NCBI GenBank assembly: GCA_009782605.1
Contig: WRIR01000001.1
Coordinates: 62,001-126,000 of the forward strand
Length of the DNA: 64,000 nucleotides
Direction: 5' to 3'
Source of the DNA: Eggerthellaceae bacterium
GTDB lineage: Bacteria; Actinomycetota; Coriobacteriia; Coriobacteriales; Eggerthellaceae
Part shown: positions 15,212 to 24,324 of the stretch, piece by piece
Position numbering within the stretch: position 1 is the stretch's first letter
Layout of the letters: each line of letters begins with the position of its first letter
Notes under the pieces: model-generated
Databases searched by the model: none
Seen by the model: the letters and a program-made list of their open reading frames with translations, nothing else
What the model was told of the DNA's origin: nothing
Position numbers and translations under genes: made by a program

Positions 15212-16249
15212 ATGACACAGGAACCACCGTACACGATATCTTTACAGTCCGCTGATTACTTGGCGAAAATCGTAGAGGCTGTAACCCGTCTTGAATTGGA
15301 AACGGTATTCAAACGCGACATCCGGCTGCATCGGGAGAACCGGTTGCGGTCAATTCACTCTTCACTTGCCATTGAAGGCAATACGCTTTCGCTCGGCGAA
15401 GTGACCGCTGTTGTTGAGGGTAAGTTAGTTGCGGGGAAGCAGGAAGAAATCAAAGAAGTCAAGAACGCCTATCAGGCCTACGACAAGATAATGACGTACA
15501 GCCCATACGCCGTGAAAGACTTTCTCAATGCACACAAGCTTATGACTGACGGCCTTGTGAAAGAGGCTGGTAAATTCCGTAGCGGCAACGTAGGCGTGTT
15601 CGATGGCGATGTTGTTTTACATGTCGGGGCACGGCCGCAGTTTATCCCACAACTAATAGAGGATTTGTTTGATTGGGCAAAAGAAACAGAACTGCATCCG
15701 GTTATCAAGAGCGCAATCGTGCATTGCGAAATTGAAACCATCCATCCATTCGCCGACAGCAACGGGCGTATGGGACGGCTCTGGCAGACGCTTATTCTCA
15801 CAAAATGGAATGGGGCCTTCGCTTGGATACCAATGGAATCGCTAGTATACGAAAAGAGGCCGCAATATTATGATGCGCTCCAAAGCGCACAACACGCAAA
15901 TGACGCAACAGAGTTCATTGAGTTCGCGCTTTTAACTATTCTCGAAGCGATCGAATCACAGGTAAAGCATCAGAAAAAGCTCAAGAGTGACAATGCGGGG
16001 TTCGTAGAAAAGGACATTAAGTTCGTAGAAAAGTTCGTATATAATAATACGCAGGAAGCCATCGTAAGACTGATGATGAAGCAACCGAGAATCAGCGCGA
16101 GAGCAATCTCAGAAAAACTCGGAATGTCATCTCGAGGAGTGCAGAAAAGCATTGACGGGTTGAAGAAGCTTGGGCTGGTTGAACGCTTTGGTTCGACCAA
16201 GGGCGGCCACTGGGTTGTGAAGAACCCGGATGACAGCCCGTCAGAATAA
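15212..16249 (+). CDS. Fic-domain protein (likely AMP-transferase) with N-terminal inhibitory helix
   Basis: The 345-residue protein has an inhibitory motif SLAIEG at 51-56 ([S/T]xxxE[G/N], class II Fic) and the Fic motif HPFADSNGRMGR at 178-189, with serine in place of the usual first glycine of the GNGR turn. The flap and core strands are present, and residues about 270-345 form a winged-helix domain (ARAISEKLGMSSRGVQKSIDGLKKLGLVERFG). Such proteins transfer AMP or a related group to a protein target and are held off by the glutamate in the inhibitory helix. The target is unknown. It ends 11 bases before the next gene. Confidence 0.88.
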   Translation: MTQEPPYTISLQSADYLAKIVEAVTRLELETVFKRDIRLHRENRLRSIHSSLAIEGNTLSLGEVTAVVEGKLVAGKQEEIKEVKNAYQAYDKIMTYSPYAVKDFLNAHKLMTDGLVKEAGKFRSGNVGVFDGDVVLHVGARPQFIPQLIEDLFDWAKETELHPVIKSAIVHCEIETIHPFADSNGRMGRLWQTLILTKWNGAFAWIPMESLVYEKRPQYYDALQSAQHANDATEFIEFALLTILEAIESQVKHQKKLKSDNAGFVEKDIKFVEKFVYNNTQEAIVRLMMKQPRISARAISEKLGMSSRGVQKSIDGLKKLGLVERFGSTKGGHWVVKNPDDSPSE

Positions 16250-16260
16250 GGAGATAGCGA

Positions 16261-16659
16261 TTGGCGAGCACGAATGAAAACTGGAACAGGGCAGTTGAGC
16301 TTCTTGGTTTGAAGGACAAGACATTCTTTGGCGGTGTTGAGCATTGCGGCTTTACCGTGGCTCAGTTGTCAGAGTTGATCACGCTTGGATTGTCCAAGCC
16401 GGAGCACAGGTTCAATTGGTCGCCAACTGTTGAGACGTTCCTAGAAGCTGGAAAGAAGGCAGAAGCTGCCGGAGCTGCGGTGTCTTTCATAGGCTTTCTC
16501 GAATCGAATGGTCGTCCAGATGCTCGAGTTACAATTACAGGAATCGAGATTACGAACGTACCGGATTCAGCGAGCTTGATAATGGACTTTGCGCAGATTT
16601 TCCACAAAGCTGACGAGTTCACGACAAGTGCCGAAATACTCAGAGCATGGTTTGATTGA
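16261..16659 (+). CDS. Hypothetical protein downstream of Fic
   Basis: The 132-residue frame begins at a TTG preceded at good distance by AAGGAG and lies 11 bases after the Fic stop, so the two are probably one transcript. I recognise no domain. The middle (VSFIGFLESNGRPDARVTITGIEIT) is strand-rich and the ends helical. It could be a regulator or partner of the Fic protein, which is only a guess from position. Confidence 0.6.
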   Translation: MASTNENWNRAVELLGLKDKTFFGGVEHCGFTVAQLSELITLGLSKPEHRFNWSPTVETFLEAGKKAEAAGAAVSFIGFLESNGRPDARVTITGIEITNVPDSASLIMDFAQIFHKADEFTTSAEILRAWFD

Positions 16660-16910
16660 GCAGGCGCGTGGATTCGTCGGGCGCACCGCCGACTTGGCGG
16701 TCTGTGTCCCCATGGCACACCCATGACACACGATTCCCCATGACGCCCATGACACATACGTGCTTGAGAAGAGCCGCGTGATATTAAGGTGGAGGGAGCA
16801 TAAAGAGCTGATGGGGACATCGGTAAGGCACCATCGGTGCTGGATTCCCATTGTCCAGAGATGATGTTAGGAGGCAGAGAAAGCGGGGCCTGCTCCCTGG
16901 CATAAGGTAT

Positions 16911-16940
16911 CGCCTCTGCAATCGAAGGATTGCAGGGGCG
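16911..16940. terminator. Strong hairpin at the flavoprotein 3' end
   Basis: A 13-bp stem (CGCCTCTGCAATC / GATTGCAGGGGCG, one G-T pair) with a GAAG loop lies 16 bases beyond the stop of the minus-strand flavoprotein. There is no T-run. The rest of 16660-16955 contains only short direct repeats of CCATGACACA and no gene I can see. Confidence 0.5.
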
Positions 16941-16955
16941 ACGATATTCCATCCC

Positions 16956-18761
16956 TTAGTCAGACAGCGCAGTCCTTGCGGCAAAATAGCCACTTGTCCA
17001 AGTCATGGCATTCCCGCCAAGGAATGAGGTGTTAATCAAACTGGTTCCATATGTGGACTCCCCCACGATACCGCCGGCAGTTGAGAAGTTCGCGTACAGT
17101 CCTGGTATTACCTCATTTTGTGCGGTGACTACGCGGAGGTCTTCATCGACGCGAACGCCACATAGCGTTTTTCCGATACGCGGACCTATCTTGGCTCCAT
17201 AGAAAGGAGGCTCCACGATTGGGTTGAGAAAGCGTTCGACAAGAGGCATGGTTGTACCAGAATCCACACCTTTGGCACAGTTGTCGTTCCATTGATCCAC
17301 AGCTGCGGTAAGTATCTTTGGATCCATACCAAGCTTCTCTGCTAATTCCTCAAGCGTGTCAGCCTGTTTCATGCGTCCGTCATTGAGTGCATTATCAAAT
17401 TCAACATGCCAATCTGGATTAAAGAGGTCCTGCTCTACAATCGGATCAGTCGATACCGTCGGACGTCTCTCTCCCAATGGTGGGTTGGCGATATCCCACA
17501 TATAATCCTCGAACCTGCCGTCGAAGATTGCATAGGCCCTATGGTTGATGCGTGATGCCTGTACCTGCATCCGTGCGCGATCTTCGCCTGGCTGGTAAAA
17601 AGGAAGTGTCTTTGCCTGATAGAACACCGGATCCTCTGATCCGAATTCGTCCCACTCATAGAAATTGCAGCGCTTCCCTCGGATGTCGATATTGAGCCAT
17701 GGTAACTGCGTAACCTGGCGTGCGCCCCAGAAGTAAGTCCAATCCCCCGTGTCGTTGTCCATCTCAGACTCCCACCCACACCAGGAGTCAATGCCAGTCA
17801 TATCGGCACCAACACCGAGGGCCATCCGGGTACACTCGCCGGTATGATAGGGCATGGGCCCGCCCATGACAGCAACTTTATAGGCAGTAGGAATATACTT
17901 CTTAAGCAAATCGGGATTCATCCCGATACCGCCGGAACAGAGAATAACTCCCTTGTTTGCCTTGAAATAAACTTCACCGTCAGAACCAGTTGCCTTTATC
18001 CCGACAACACGACCATTGTCGGTGATGAGAGCTGAACAAGGTGTGTTGAAGAAAAACTTGGCACCGGCATCCTCACCGAGTTTGTGGAATCTATCGGTAA
18101 GCTCCCTACCGGAAAGACATTTGTGGATCTTGCCCTCTGCAACGATCTTCGGCATATAGCCAACACCGATACAGGCCATGTCGGCACCGTGGTCCTGCAT
18201 CCAGTCCAAGCACTCGCCTGCGGCTTCTGCCAGATTGCCCAGAAGATCGTTATCGGAGGAGAACTGATAATGCGGCTCAATCCACCTCAAGAAGTAATCA
18301 CGGTTGTAGGGGAACTCTGGCAAAGCGAACCCCTGTTCAATTTGCTCTTTTCCTGTCCCAGCAAGGTTCACCAAGATATTTGCGTGCTGCGTCGATCCTC
18401 CCGGTACGCTGTTCTTCTCTACAACAATGACGGAAGCTCCCTTGTCACGTGCAAGCAGTGCGGCGTTAAGCCCGCCGCCGCCCGTTCCCACGACCACGAT
18501 ATCTGCTTCCTCGGTCCATTCTGCTGGTGGTTCCTCTGGCGGGATAGGCTCGGCGTTCTCAAGATTCGCTGTTGCGCGGATGCCCGGAGCCTTGTGCTCA
18601 TCAACGGCCCCCCTGTCTCCTGCACCGGTTGCCTCTGCGGGAGTTCCTGTTTGTGCTGTAGGCTGACACCCAGCTAGAGCGGCGCCTGCCGCAACAACAC
18701 CTGCACCCGCCAAAAAACTACGTCGGGACATTTCTGGTACCTGTTTTGTTCCTTTTCTCAT
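16956..18761 (-). CDS. Tat-exported FAD-dependent reductase (fumarate reductase-like flavoprotein)
   Basis: The 601-residue protein starts with a twin-arginine signal (MSRRSFLAGAGVVAAGAALAGC; R13, R14), with a cysteine that could be lipidated. An FAD-binding Rossmann segment follows (DIVVVGTGGGGLNAALLARDKGASVIVVEKNSVPGGST), then the FAD_binding_2 / KsdD-FrdA fold. The C-terminus has the GLYANFSTAGGIVGESTYGTSLINTSFLGG block. Members reduce C=C bonds or similar on the outside of the membrane using electrons from a c-type or FMN protein. The substrate cannot be told. A double-MarR regulator is divergent from it. Confidence 0.85.
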   Translation of the reverse strand: MRKGTKQVPEMSRRSFLAGAGVVAAGAALAGCQPTAQTGTPAEATGAGDRGAVDEHKAPGIRATANLENAEPIPPEEPPAEWTEEADIVVVGTGGGGLNAALLARDKGASVIVVEKNSVPGGSTQHANILVNLAGTGKEQIEQGFALPEFPYNRDYFLRWIEPHYQFSSDNDLLGNLAEAAGECLDWMQDHGADMACIGVGYMPKIVAEGKIHKCLSGRELTDRFHKLGEDAGAKFFFNTPCSALITDNGRVVGIKATGSDGEVYFKANKGVILCSGGIGMNPDLLKKYIPTAYKVAVMGGPMPYHTGECTRMALGVGADMTGIDSWCGWESEMDNDTGDWTYFWGARQVTQLPWLNIDIRGKRCNFYEWDEFGSEDPVFYQAKTLPFYQPGEDRARMQVQASRINHRAYAIFDGRFEDYMWDIANPPLGERRPTVSTDPIVEQDLFNPDWHVEFDNALNDGRMKQADTLEELAEKLGMDPKILTAAVDQWNDNCAKGVDSGTTMPLVERFLNPIVEPPFYGAKIGPRIGKTLCGVRVDEDLRVVTAQNEVIPGLYANFSTAGGIVGESTYGTSLINTSFLGGNAMTWTSGYFAARTALSD

Positions 18762-19049
18762 TGTGGGTTCCCTTCACTCAATACTCTCTCCCAGCTCATA
18801 GCAGATAGGAGTATTCTAGTCCGTATATAAATATATGTCAATCACTTACTATATCAATCACTCAAATAGTTCTCTCGATTTATTCCCTGTTCGGTAACTC
18901 ATTGGCAAACAAAATCCTCCACAACTTCTCGTCTACATTAGGAAACAAAACGCACGTATGTCATACTGGTCTTTGCAGACAAACCTTGTCGTTCTGTGCA
19001 GAAGAAGCATAGAGGGTGAAGATCGGGTAGAAGAATTTGTGGAAGTGAT
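18762..19049. promoter_or_regulatory. Divergent promoter region, flavoprotein / double MarR
   Basis: The 288-bp AT-rich space between two divergent starts must hold both promoters and presumably the regulator's site. I could not pick out a convincing operator by eye. Confidence 0.4.
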
Positions 19050-19931
19050 ATGGAGAAAAAGGAACTGCTCTTTTCGTCAGAATTCGCAACGATACTGATT
19101 GAGACAAATAGACTCATTGACAAGGCTGTCGAAGAAACAGTCGGGTTCTCTTCTACTGACTACTGCATCCTGCAACAACTGTTTGCGTCAGAAAAGGAAA
19201 TCGAGCTCATGGCTATACGCGATTTCTTCCTTCTGAAACCGAATTCCGTTACTACTGCTGTAGCACGGCTGGAGAAGAGAGGATACTTGATAAAACGGCC
19301 GATGGCTGAAGATCAACGGGCCTTTTATGTGGAGATTACAGAAGCGGGCATCCAGGTTGCCGAAGAAGCATCGGTTGCAATACGGGAAGTGCTCACCAAA
19401 CGAACCTGGAAGCAAGACCCAAAGGACAACAGGATAAATGATTGCATGATGATCCACGCAAGCCTATTTTATAAGAACAATCCATCCCTACAAAACATCA
19501 GACTCGACGATAACTATTTTGTCGTCCCAGGCTGGGTCAATGGCCTCAAAATCATTCAACAGCTGTGGACTCACGTTGTCAAGAACAGGGTTCAGCTTCC
19601 CTTAGGGGCCTACCGGATACTAACCTATCTGATTGAGTCCGGTACCCCAAAAAGGCAGACAGACATTGCCCGTTATCTCTTCTTTGATAACAGTGCCATA
19701 TCGCAGTTTCTGAAAAACTTAAAAGAAGGGGGCTACATCACATCGGAAATCAGTAAGAACGACAAGCGCAGCACGCTTATCGGTGTAACCAAGAGCGGCA
19801 AACACTGCCAGCAGACCGCATTTGATTCGCTCTCTGAAGCAACCGCGCATCATTTTGAATCACTTTCAAATACCGACATAGAAACCCTCAATACATGGCA
19901 CTATGAGATGTGGGAAACACTGTATCTATAG
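19050..19931 (+). CDS. Double MarR-type winged-helix regulator
   Basis: The 293-residue protein contains two MarR-like halves. Residues 10-125 include the wing pattern AVARLEKRGYLIKRPMAEDQRAFYVEITEAG. Residues 160-285 repeat it with SQFLKNLKEGGYITSEISKNDKRSTLIGVTKSG. MarR proteins normally dimerise, so a fused pair could bind as a single chain. It is divergently placed to the Tat flavoprotein, which it probably controls in response to that enzyme's substrate. Confidence 0.78.
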   Translation: MEKKELLFSSEFATILIETNRLIDKAVEETVGFSSTDYCILQQLFASEKEIELMAIRDFFLLKPNSVTTAVARLEKRGYLIKRPMAEDQRAFYVEITEAGIQVAEEASVAIREVLTKRTWKQDPKDNRINDCMMIHASLFYKNNPSLQNIRLDDNYFVVPGWVNGLKIIQQLWTHVVKNRVQLPLGAYRILTYLIESGTPKRQTDIARYLFFDNSAISQFLKNLKEGGYITSEISKNDKRSTLIGVTKSGKHCQQTAFDSLSEATAHHFESLSNTDIETLNTWHYEMWETLYL

Positions 19932-19959
19932 TAGCTCTTAGCGTTTCTTACTAATCCCC

Positions 19960-20862
19960 TTAAGAAGTGGTTGTGCTTTCCAGGATATTCTGGATGTGTT
20001 CTCCGCATTTTTTGGCCATGTTGATTATCTTATCCATACCTTTGCGCTTCTCTTTGTTTGGATGCACGGAAAACACAACAGCGCCCTCACGAGCCTCTAG
20101 AAAGGGAATGGTTGTCCTATCGGGAAGCGTTACCGTGCTGATATATTCAGTCCAGATTACCGCATTTTTTGGGGACTTGACAAGTTTTGCGAGCATATCA
20201 TAAGTAAATGTTGCAGGAACCAGCGGTATCTTGGGTTCTGCTTTTTTAATCCTTGCAGCCCAATCCAAGTGGTGTCTCGTGTTTTCGAGATAGACCAACT
20301 TAAAGCTCAAAAGGTTTTGCATCGACAACACATCAGGACACAACGCTGCCATTTCCTTACTGAGATGGATGCATTCAACATCCTCATACAGAATCATCTG
20401 CCCTGCACCATCAAGGTTGGTAACATATTTAATCTCGGCATCAAAAACGGTATTGTCATTGATTCTTTCCCAGGACTCAAAGGCACAGTTAATCGGTATA
20501 CCGGGATATGAGTTTTCCATCTGCTCAAGAATCAGTGAAGCAATAGACTCACAATAGAGCCCTACCTTTATCCTGAAAATATTCTCGTCTTCTGCCGCAA
20601 AGCCAACAGCTTTGGCTTCCTGTATTGCCTCGACTAATTGTTGCTCCACTTCAACGCATCGGTCATAAAAAACCTCTCCCGCAGCAGTTAATTCGACTTT
20701 TGCCGTACTTCTTTCGAACAGCTGCAAATTAAGCTTGCTTTCGAGTTCCTTTATTCGCGTAGAAACGTGCGGCTGAGAAAAGAACAGGCTCTTTGCAGCT
20801 TTCGTGAAGCTCTTTGTCTTGGCAACCGCAAGAAAAACCGGTAGGTCATCCCAGATGTTCAT
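19960..20862 (-). CDS. LysR-family transcriptional regulator
   Basis: The 300-residue protein has the LysR N-terminal helix-turn-helix (LPVFLAVAKTKSFTKAAKSLFFSQPHVSTRIKELESKLNLQLFERSTAKVELTAAGE) and a periplasmic-binding-like effector domain. I start at ATG 20862, which follows GGGAGGAG at the right distance; the open frame extends 38 codons further without need. It is divergent from the flavoprotein/iron-sulfur operon at 21104 and likely activates it. Confidence 0.87.
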   Translation of the reverse strand: MNIWDDLPVFLAVAKTKSFTKAAKSLFFSQPHVSTRIKELESKLNLQLFERSTAKVELTAAGEVFYDRCVEVEQQLVEAIQEAKAVGFAAEDENIFRIKVGLYCESIASLILEQMENSYPGIPINCAFESWERINDNTVFDAEIKYVTNLDGAGQMILYEDVECIHLSKEMAALCPDVLSMQNLLSFKLVYLENTRHHLDWAARIKKAEPKIPLVPATFTYDMLAKLVKSPKNAVIWTEYISTVTLPDRTTIPFLEAREGAVVFSVHPNKEKRKGMDKIINMAKKCGEHIQNILESTTTS

Positions 20863-21103
20863 TTCGGCACTCCTCCCCCAAGGGCCGATAAGTTGTTCCA
20901 GAAACAAATAATACACCCTAAAACATCGCGCAGGTCGGGCATTTGCTTCTTCGTTTACCCTCACCCGAAATCGCAATGGATTTATGTGCGGTTATAGGCT
21001 GGAGCTATAAGGGGCAACACACTCAAATAACCAGAGTGCGGCTGGGTCTTTATAATCAGTGTCGATCGAGGCAATCGAGCCAACCACAAAGGAGGAGGTA
21101 TCA

Positions 21104-22975
21104 ATGCCAACAAGGAATCCAAAAGACACAGAACGTGGTGCAGGGATAAGCGAAGGTCTTTCGCGCAGGGGCTTTTTAACGGGAGCTGCCGCCCTTGTTG
21201 CCACCATCCCTGCAGTAAGCCTGCTTGGGTGCGGGGATGGTTCATCGGCGTCATCTGGAGGGCAATCCGGCGGGGCAAGGTATGAGTCTGCTGATGGAGG
21301 TATCCAGTTCGACCTTATCAATACGGATATCATCATTGTGGGTGCAGGAAACGGCGCAATGGCTGCTGCTGAAATTGCTGCACAGTCCGGCAAGCGGATT
21401 ACCATAATCGACAAGGGCCCGTATGGTTTTAGTGGCGCATCGGGATACAACTGGGACTGTTACGCCACCTGGCTGCAAAACGGCCCGCCCGAGTTCAACT
21501 ATTCAAATCCCGCAGATAACCTTGTCTCGTCTTCGCTGGTTTATAACGCAGTTAATGCAAAGACGTGGAATGAACTTCCGCTCCACTTCCTGAATCTGGG
21601 ACAGGTGCTTCCTTTCAGGCATCCAGATGGCTCTCTTGAATGGTATTACGAAAGACCTATCGTTGATGATGTTGCTCTAAGATTCTTCCAGGGCACTCAT
21701 TTTAGAAGCGACATGGACACCGTCAGGGGAAGCGCACAGGTCGTAGTAGCGGATAAAACCATTGCGACGGATTTTGTCATTCAAGACAATCGTTGCGTTG
21801 GTGTTGCCTGTCTCCATCTTCCCACCGGGCGCTATAAGGTGTACCGGTCGGATGCCACCATCGTATCAACAGGTGCGCCTTGCTGGTTCTATGGTTGGAC
21901 AGGGGTAAGCGCACAGTCAATCAACTGCACCGACAACACAGGCGACCTCGACATGGCAGCATATCGCCGCGGCATCGGTGTGGGACATTGCGAATTTGCA
22001 GCCTACGACTTCACAACCGTGTATCCTAAAGGATTGGGGTACGGATGGGGTACCTGCATTGACTGCGATGGAAACGAGCCCTATATCTTTGGTGACAAAG
22101 ATGGCAATCCGCTTTTCACCGAACCAAACGCAACCGATTTCACTGTTAACAGGGCTGATTTCAACCGCTATCTTGCTAATGAGATTGTCTATAACGGTAT
22201 TGCGGATGAGAAGGACCAGCTGCGTGCCGTTATCAAGGGTCACGAAATTCGGCCGAGCTTCCAAGTGAACATACCGCTTCTAGAAAAATTCGGGGTAGAT
22301 CCCGTTAACGAGAATCTCCCTACACACTGTGAAATGTTTGAACGCTCATCAACCCCGATTGTCGACGAGAAAATGATGACCCCCGTTGAAGGCCTGTTCC
22401 ATGCTCGTGGTGCAGGGTCAACCAGCCCAACAGCCTCGCTGACGTCATCGGCATCAAATGCCCTGCTCGCCCCCTACACTGCAAAGTGTGCAGTCGAATA
22501 TGTCGACGAAGCTCCCCAATTATCCGAAATCGACCTTTCTTCTGTTCTTTCAGAATTTGAGCGACTTGAAGAGATTATGAGAAGAAACCCCAAGAACAGC
22601 ATTCGCCCCTTTGAGGTCAGGCACATGATTCAAGAAACCTGTGGCGTAAGCCTCGGGTCAATTCGTCGGAAAGCCGACCTTGAAGCCACGGCGACAGAGC
22701 TTGAGCGCATCAGGAAAGACGAACTGCCGCGAATGAAAGTCTCAAGCCTATCCAAGAATTACAACACGGAATGGAAAGAGGCAATCGAAAACTACAATTT
22801 GCTCGACGAAGCAGAGCTCATGGTCAAGGCAACACTTCAAAGGGAAGAATCCCGTGGTCAGTATCTGTTTGTTGAGTTCCCTGATGAAGACGAAGATTGG
22901 AACTGCATGCTTGTTGCCACAAAGGATGGCGACGGCGTTGCCTTTGAAAAAATCAGACTCAACGAGACCGACTAG
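21104..22975 (+). CDS. Tat-exported FAD-dependent oxidoreductase with iron-sulfur partner
   Basis: The 623-residue protein has a twin-arginine signal (LSRRGFLTGAAALVATIPAVSLLGC, R21-R22) and an FAD motif (IIIVGAGNGAMAAAEIAAQSGKRITIIDKGPYGFSGAS). The body resembles the fumarate reductase / adenylylsulfate reductase alpha superfamily. The late region (RNPKNSIRPFEVRHMIQETCGVSLGSIRRKADLEATATELERI) looks like the helical C-terminal domain of those alpha subunits. It is followed 18 bases later by an FrdB-like subunit, so it works as a two-subunit reductase or dehydrogenase. Start ATG 21104 has GGAGGAGG upstream. Substrate unknown. Confidence 0.85.
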   Translation: MPTRNPKDTERGAGISEGLSRRGFLTGAAALVATIPAVSLLGCGDGSSASSGGQSGGARYESADGGIQFDLINTDIIIVGAGNGAMAAAEIAAQSGKRITIIDKGPYGFSGASGYNWDCYATWLQNGPPEFNYSNPADNLVSSSLVYNAVNAKTWNELPLHFLNLGQVLPFRHPDGSLEWYYERPIVDDVALRFFQGTHFRSDMDTVRGSAQVVVADKTIATDFVIQDNRCVGVACLHLPTGRYKVYRSDATIVSTGAPCWFYGWTGVSAQSINCTDNTGDLDMAAYRRGIGVGHCEFAAYDFTTVYPKGLGYGWGTCIDCDGNEPYIFGDKDGNPLFTEPNATDFTVNRADFNRYLANEIVYNGIADEKDQLRAVIKGHEIRPSFQVNIPLLEKFGVDPVNENLPTHCEMFERSSTPIVDEKMMTPVEGLFHARGAGSTSPTASLTSSASNALLAPYTAKCAVEYVDEAPQLSEIDLSSVLSEFERLEEIMRRNPKNSIRPFEVRHMIQETCGVSLGSIRRKADLEATATELERIRKDELPRMKVSSLSKNYNTEWKEAIENYNLLDEAELMVKATLQREESRGQYLFVEFPDEDEDWNCMLVATKDGDGVAFEKIRLNETD

Positions 22976-22993
22976 TAGAATGGGTGGATGAAC

Positions 22994-23689
22994 ATGAAGA
23001 TATCTATACAAAAATATGACCCCCTAGTAGACGCAGCTCCCTACTTCGTCGAACATGAGGTTCCCTTTGTTGACAAGATGACCCTGCTTGAGGCGGTCAT
23101 CCAAATACATGAGAGCGGCGAATATATCGCATTTGATTACAGCTGCCACGGACGTCACTGCGGTCGCTGTGCGGTCATGTTAAACGGAGTACCGGTGCTT
23201 ATGTGTGCAACTCCGATTACTGACAAGAGTCACAAGGTCGAGCCCTTGAAGGGTCATCCTATCATTCGGGATTTGATTGTCGAAAAGTCGGCCTATCATG
23301 CAAAACTTGCCCAAAACTATTTCCGTGTTCGCACCGAAGCAATAGCCGAAAGCGAAATAAACGAGTTTGACGGAAAAGCCGCTGTTGAACTGCAGAGCCT
23401 GGTGAGATGCATGCGTTGTGGAATATGTGATGCAGCATGTCCGGTACGCTCGGAGATGCCTGCCGAATACGCGGGGCCATCCACCATGATTTCCCTAGCG
23501 TTTCGCCACTACGACTCCTATGATCAAGCGAATCGCCTACTTGAAGCCGTAAGCAAGGGCATGTATAGGTGCATACTTTGCGGCACGTGTGACGCGGTTT
23601 GCCAACGTTTTGAAATTGAACACGTAAAAACATGGGAGAAGCTTCGCGATGAAGCGCAGACAGCGGGACTCAAACCAAGCTACGCCTAA
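22994..23689 (+). CDS. Iron-sulfur subunit, SdhB/FrdB-like
   Basis: The protein of about 231 residues has a plant-type [2Fe-2S] ferredoxin domain (C-x4-C-x2-C-x11-C in CHGRHCGRCAVMLNGVPVLMC) and two later cysteine clusters (CMRCGICDAACPV and CILCGTCDAVCQ) for [4Fe-4S]/[3Fe-4S] centres, as in succinate dehydrogenase / fumarate reductase B subunits. It carries electrons to or from the preceding flavoprotein. It has no export signal of its own, so it would have to travel with its Tat partner. Start may be ATG 22988 or 22994; the second is better spaced from GGGTGG. No membrane anchor gene follows. Confidence 0.85.
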   Translation: MKISIQKYDPLVDAAPYFVEHEVPFVDKMTLLEAVIQIHESGEYIAFDYSCHGRHCGRCAVMLNGVPVLMCATPITDKSHKVEPLKGHPIIRDLIVEKSAYHAKLAQNYFRVRTEAIAESEINEFDGKAAVELQSLVRCMRCGICDAACPVRSEMPAEYAGPSTMISLAFRHYDSYDQANRLLEAVSKGMYRCILCGTCDAVCQRFEIEHVKTWEKLRDEAQTAGLKPSYA

Positions 23690-23915
23690 AATCCTTTCTT
23701 GATGCACTTCCAGCAAATGCCCTGCACCTTCTCGGTTGCGGGGCATTTTGTCTGAACTGTTCAAGAGTGCTGTCGCTCATAGGCACGAAGAAGCTGTCTT
23801 CAAGAGTTGGCATGTAGACCCTTGCCCCGCGCGTGCCCTTGCTCCCGACAAGCCCTACCCCCTTGGACTTTGCCCAAGCAACCTGTCTGGCAATTATTAA
23901 CTCTTGTGTCGTCAT
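23670..23915 (-). CDS. Small hypothetical protein, possibly an N-terminal fragment
   Basis: The 81-residue frame has a strong ribosome binding site (AGGAGGAGGG before ATG). Residues 1-50 (MTTQELIIARQVAWAKSKGVGL... with YMPTLEDSFFVP) look like the conserved start of a larger protein, while the last 25 residues (RRCRAFAGSASRKD) look like random sequence. The last 20 bases overlap the iron-sulfur gene on the other strand. I take it as a truncated gene of unrecognised family. Confidence 0.4.
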   Translation of the reverse strand: MTTQELIIARQVAWAKSKGVGLVGSKGTRGARVYMPTLEDSFFVPMSDSTLEQFRQNAPQPRRCRAFAGSASRKDFRRSLV

Positions 23916-24039
23916 AGCCCTCCTCCTGGTGTTCGCGGAACTATTATTGACATAGCTCTAGCAATTCGGAAAAAATAATAGAAACGCTAGCTTTTTCAAG
24001 TCGCTCATTGGGAATAACACAAAGAGGCGGGGGGTTTGT

Positions 24040-24324
24040 GCAACCCCGGACCTCTCAAGGATCCAGGACGGAGTCTATACCGGAACCTTCGAGGCGATTC
24101 TCGTCTCCGCGATTGTCGATGTCGCCGTAGAGGATAACATAATCACCAAAATAGTGATCAGAGAGCATGTCGCAGACAGAGGAAAGCCCACAGAACCCAT
24201 AATCGAAGACGTGGTCATAAACCAGTCCCTGGATGTAGATACGGTAACCGGAACCATAAACAGCAGCACAGTCATCCTGAAGACAATAGAAAACGCCCTA
24301 GCGAATGGTATGACGGTTTCCTAG
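24040..24324 (+). pseudogene. FMN-binding domain remnant without a start
   Basis: The plus-strand frame reads LSRIQDGVYTGTFEAILVSAIVDVAVEDNIITKIV and then DVDTVTGTINSSTVILKTIENAL before a stop at 24322. This is the FMN-binding domain (covalent FMN on the threonine in the DTVTGTINSST motif). The frame is open only back to 23962 and has no ATG, GTG or TTG before the domain, and no signal peptide. It is probably the tail of a lost electron-transfer protein that served the neighbouring flavoproteins. Confidence 0.62.
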
